Assembly: GCA_023415375.1 (NCBI GenBank)
Contig: JAEZKW010000126.1
Location: 1-5,867, forward strand
Reading direction: 5' to 3'
DNA from: Bacillota bacterium
Lineage (GTDB): Bacteria; Bacillota; UBA4882; UBA8346
DNA length: 5,867 nt
The translations under genes were made by a program, and so were the position numbers. Below the pieces are notes generated by a model. That model made no database searches, was not told the origin of the DNA, and was given only the letters and a program-made list of their open reading frames with translations. Shown one piece after another: positions 4,552 through 5,867 of the stretch. Numbering within the stretch: position 1 is the stretch's first letter; every line of letters starts with the position of its first letter.

Positions 4552-5867
4552 TTAAATATACTGATCCCTTTTTCCGGCTTCAAGATTTTTTAAAGCTTGT
4601 ATCACAAATTCTTTGGTCTTGGGGTCCTGGATTTGCGGTAGATATTTTTGGATTGCCACTTCCCCGGCCTGCCGGGTTTCCGGACTGGCGTAATCCAGTA
4701 AATATTCTTTCAGGGTACAAATGGCATTGGGCATACAAAAATTATGAACGAAGCTAGACTTGGCAATTCCCATAAAATGTTCACCCGTTCTACCCTTACG
4801 ATAACAAGCAGTGCAAAGGGATGGAATATCACCCATTTGACAGGTCTCACGAATTACCTCATCCAGGTTTCGGACATCCCCCAATTGGAATTGTTCCTTA
4901 TCCGGCATGGCATTGGCTTGCGACTGCTGATACCCCCCAACTCCAATCCGGCTACCGGCATCAATCTGTGAGATCCCTAACGGAATAACTTCTCTGCGAA
5001 CCTCAGCACTTTCCCGGGCCGTTAAAATCATTCCGGTGTAAGGAACCGACAAACGCAATATGGCAATCAATTTCTTAAAATCACCATCGCTTACTGCATA
5101 TTCAGGGTTTAAGGCATAGGGAGTGTCAAGGGCCGGCTGAATTCTTGGAAATGAGATAGTATGGGGACCGACTCCGTTATAGTTTTCTTCAAGATGGATG
5201 GTATGATAAAGCAGGCCCATGGCTTCAAAGCGCCAGTCATACAGTCCAAATAGCACACCCAGCCCAACATCATCGCATCCCGCATCCAAGGCCCGATCAT
5301 GGCAATATAAGCGCCAGCGATAATGGCCTTTAATCGTCCCGGCCGGGTGTAATTTCCGGTAAGTCTCGTGATGGTAGGTTTCTTGGAAAACCTGAAATGT
5401 TCCAATACCGACTTGTTTTAACTTTTTTAACTCATCACGAGTAAGAGGAGCGCAATTAATATTGGCCCTACGAATTTCGCCATGTTCGCTCTTTACGCTG
5501 TATACCTGGCGAACAGTCTCACAAATGTAATCAATGTTAGTTTCGGGGGATTCGCCATAAACCAGGACGGTCCGTTTCTGGCCTTCGCTAATCATAATTT
5601 CAACTTCGCGCTTCAGTTCATCCATGGTAAGAGTCTTACGATGAATCGCCTGGTTAGAACTGCGATATCCGCAATAAACACAATTGTTGGCACATTTATC
5701 GCTAATATAAAGGGGGGCGAAAAATACAATCCGATCGCCATAAACTTCACGTTTCAATCGATTCGCTAAAGCATACATCTCAGCCAGGAGTTCCGGATCA
5801 TTATTCTGCAACAAGATTGCCATTTCTTCCGGCTCCAAGCGGATAGATTCAGCCGCTTTATCTAAAA
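4552..5867 (-). CDS. hydG: [FeFe]-hydrogenase maturase HydG, tyrosine lyase (5' end beyond window)
   Basis: Radical SAM tyrosine lyase that cleaves tyrosine to p-cresol and dehydroglycine, converts the latter to CO and cyanide, and releases an Fe(CO)2(CN)-cysteine synthon for the H-cluster. The frame is open to the window edge. The TTG at 5838 is an internal Leu codon, since coding continues upstream as LDKAAESIR before LEPEEMAILL. About 437 codons are visible of a usual 460-480, so some 30-45 N-terminal residues are missing. Counting from the TTG at 5838: the radical-SAM motif CANNCVYC (49-56), TVLVYGESPE (SAM-binding strand, 90-99), the ThiH-like QETYHHETYRKLHP (152-165), DVGLGVLFGLYDWRFE (190-205), and the auxiliary-cluster motif CTAC-X22-C (Cys342, Cys345, Cys368). 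That CX2CX22C motif binds the second, CO/CN-forming cluster and separates HydG from ThiH. It is followed by PNAICTLKEYLLDYA. The gene ends 90 bp before aspA and is the first maturase of the cluster. Confidence 0.97.
   Translation of the reverse strand, partial: LDKAAESIRLEPEEMAILLQNNDPELLAEMYALANRLKREVYGDRIVFFAPLYISDKCANNCVYCGYRSSNQAIHRKTLTMDELKREVEIMISEGQKRTVLVYGESPETNIDYICETVRQVYSVKSEHGEIRRANINCAPLTRDELKKLKQVGIGTFQVFQETYHHETYRKLHPAGTIKGHYRWRLYCHDRALDAGCDDVGLGVLFGLYDWRFEAMGLLYHTIHLEENYNGVGPHTISFPRIQPALDTPYALNPEYAVSDGDFKKLIAILRLSVPYTGMILTARESAEVRREVIPLGISQIDAGSRIGVGGYQQSQANAMPDKEQFQLGDVRNLDEVIRETCQMGDIPSLCTACYRKGRTGEHFMGIAKSSFVHNFCMPNAICTLKEYLLDYASPETRQAGEVAIQKYLPQIQDPKTKEFVIQALKNLEAGKRDQYI

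Noticed and set aside
4506..4757. Open frames on the plus strand opposite hydG, aspA, hydF and hydE (for example 4506-4757, 5482-5769, 3449-3703, 1963-2211, 23-217)
   Set aside because: They are antisense shadows of strongly supported minus-strand genes, with no SD or family resemblance.
5109..5405. 98-codon open frame on the minus strand overlapping hydG
   Set aside because: It lies wholly within hydG in another frame, has no SD and no recognisable family; hydG motifs are unambiguous here.

Overview
The window is a stretch of the [FeFe]-hydrogenase maturation locus. Every gene I can support lies on the minus strand, so transcription runs from high to low coordinates: hydG (5' end cut by the window edge) -> aspartate ammonia-lyase (aspA) -> hydF -> a small TM1266-type (ACT/NikR-like) protein -> hydE (3' end cut by the window edge). 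All three dedicated H-cluster maturases are therefore present or partly present. No structural hydrogenase (hydA) is inside the window.

The gene set, strong GGAGG-type ribosome binding sites, TTG/GTG start use and moderate AT-richness suggest an anaerobic, fermentative Firmicute (Clostridia or a related class). This is inference from protein families and signals. I cannot name a genus.

Layout from left to right. 1-849: hydE, radical-SAM domain complete, C-terminus missing. 850-925: spacer with a small GC-rich stem-loop and a strong hydE SD. 926-1192: the TM1266-like regulator, best read from a TTG start rather than the longer GTG start, because the longer version would translate the SD. 1193-1421: its leader, with an extended -10 promoter inside an 8-bp inverted repeat (a candidate operator), followed by a two-hairpin palindromic repeat. 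1422-2651: hydF. 2652-3015: a 364-bp non-coding spacer filled by a roughly 150-bp composite inverted repeat of four hairpins, flanked by purine-rich CAGGAG-type repeats in opposite orientation. 3016-4461: aspA. 4462-4551: AT-rich, internally repetitive spacer. 4552-5867: hydG.

How the genes work together. HydG makes an Fe(CO)2(CN)-cysteine synthon from tyrosine. HydE processes that synthon. HydF, a GTPase scaffold, carries the 2Fe precursor and delivers it to HydA. Aspartase makes fumarate and ammonia from aspartate. Its place between hydG and hydF invites the idea that it supplies ammonium for the bridging azadithiolate amine, or feeds fumarate as an electron sink. The hyd biochemistry is established. 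The aspartase link is hypothesis.

I do not see a wholly new system here. The points most worth following up are aspA inside the maturation cluster, the promoter/operator-like palindrome before the TM1266-type gene, and the two families of palindromic repeats that punctuate the gene cluster.
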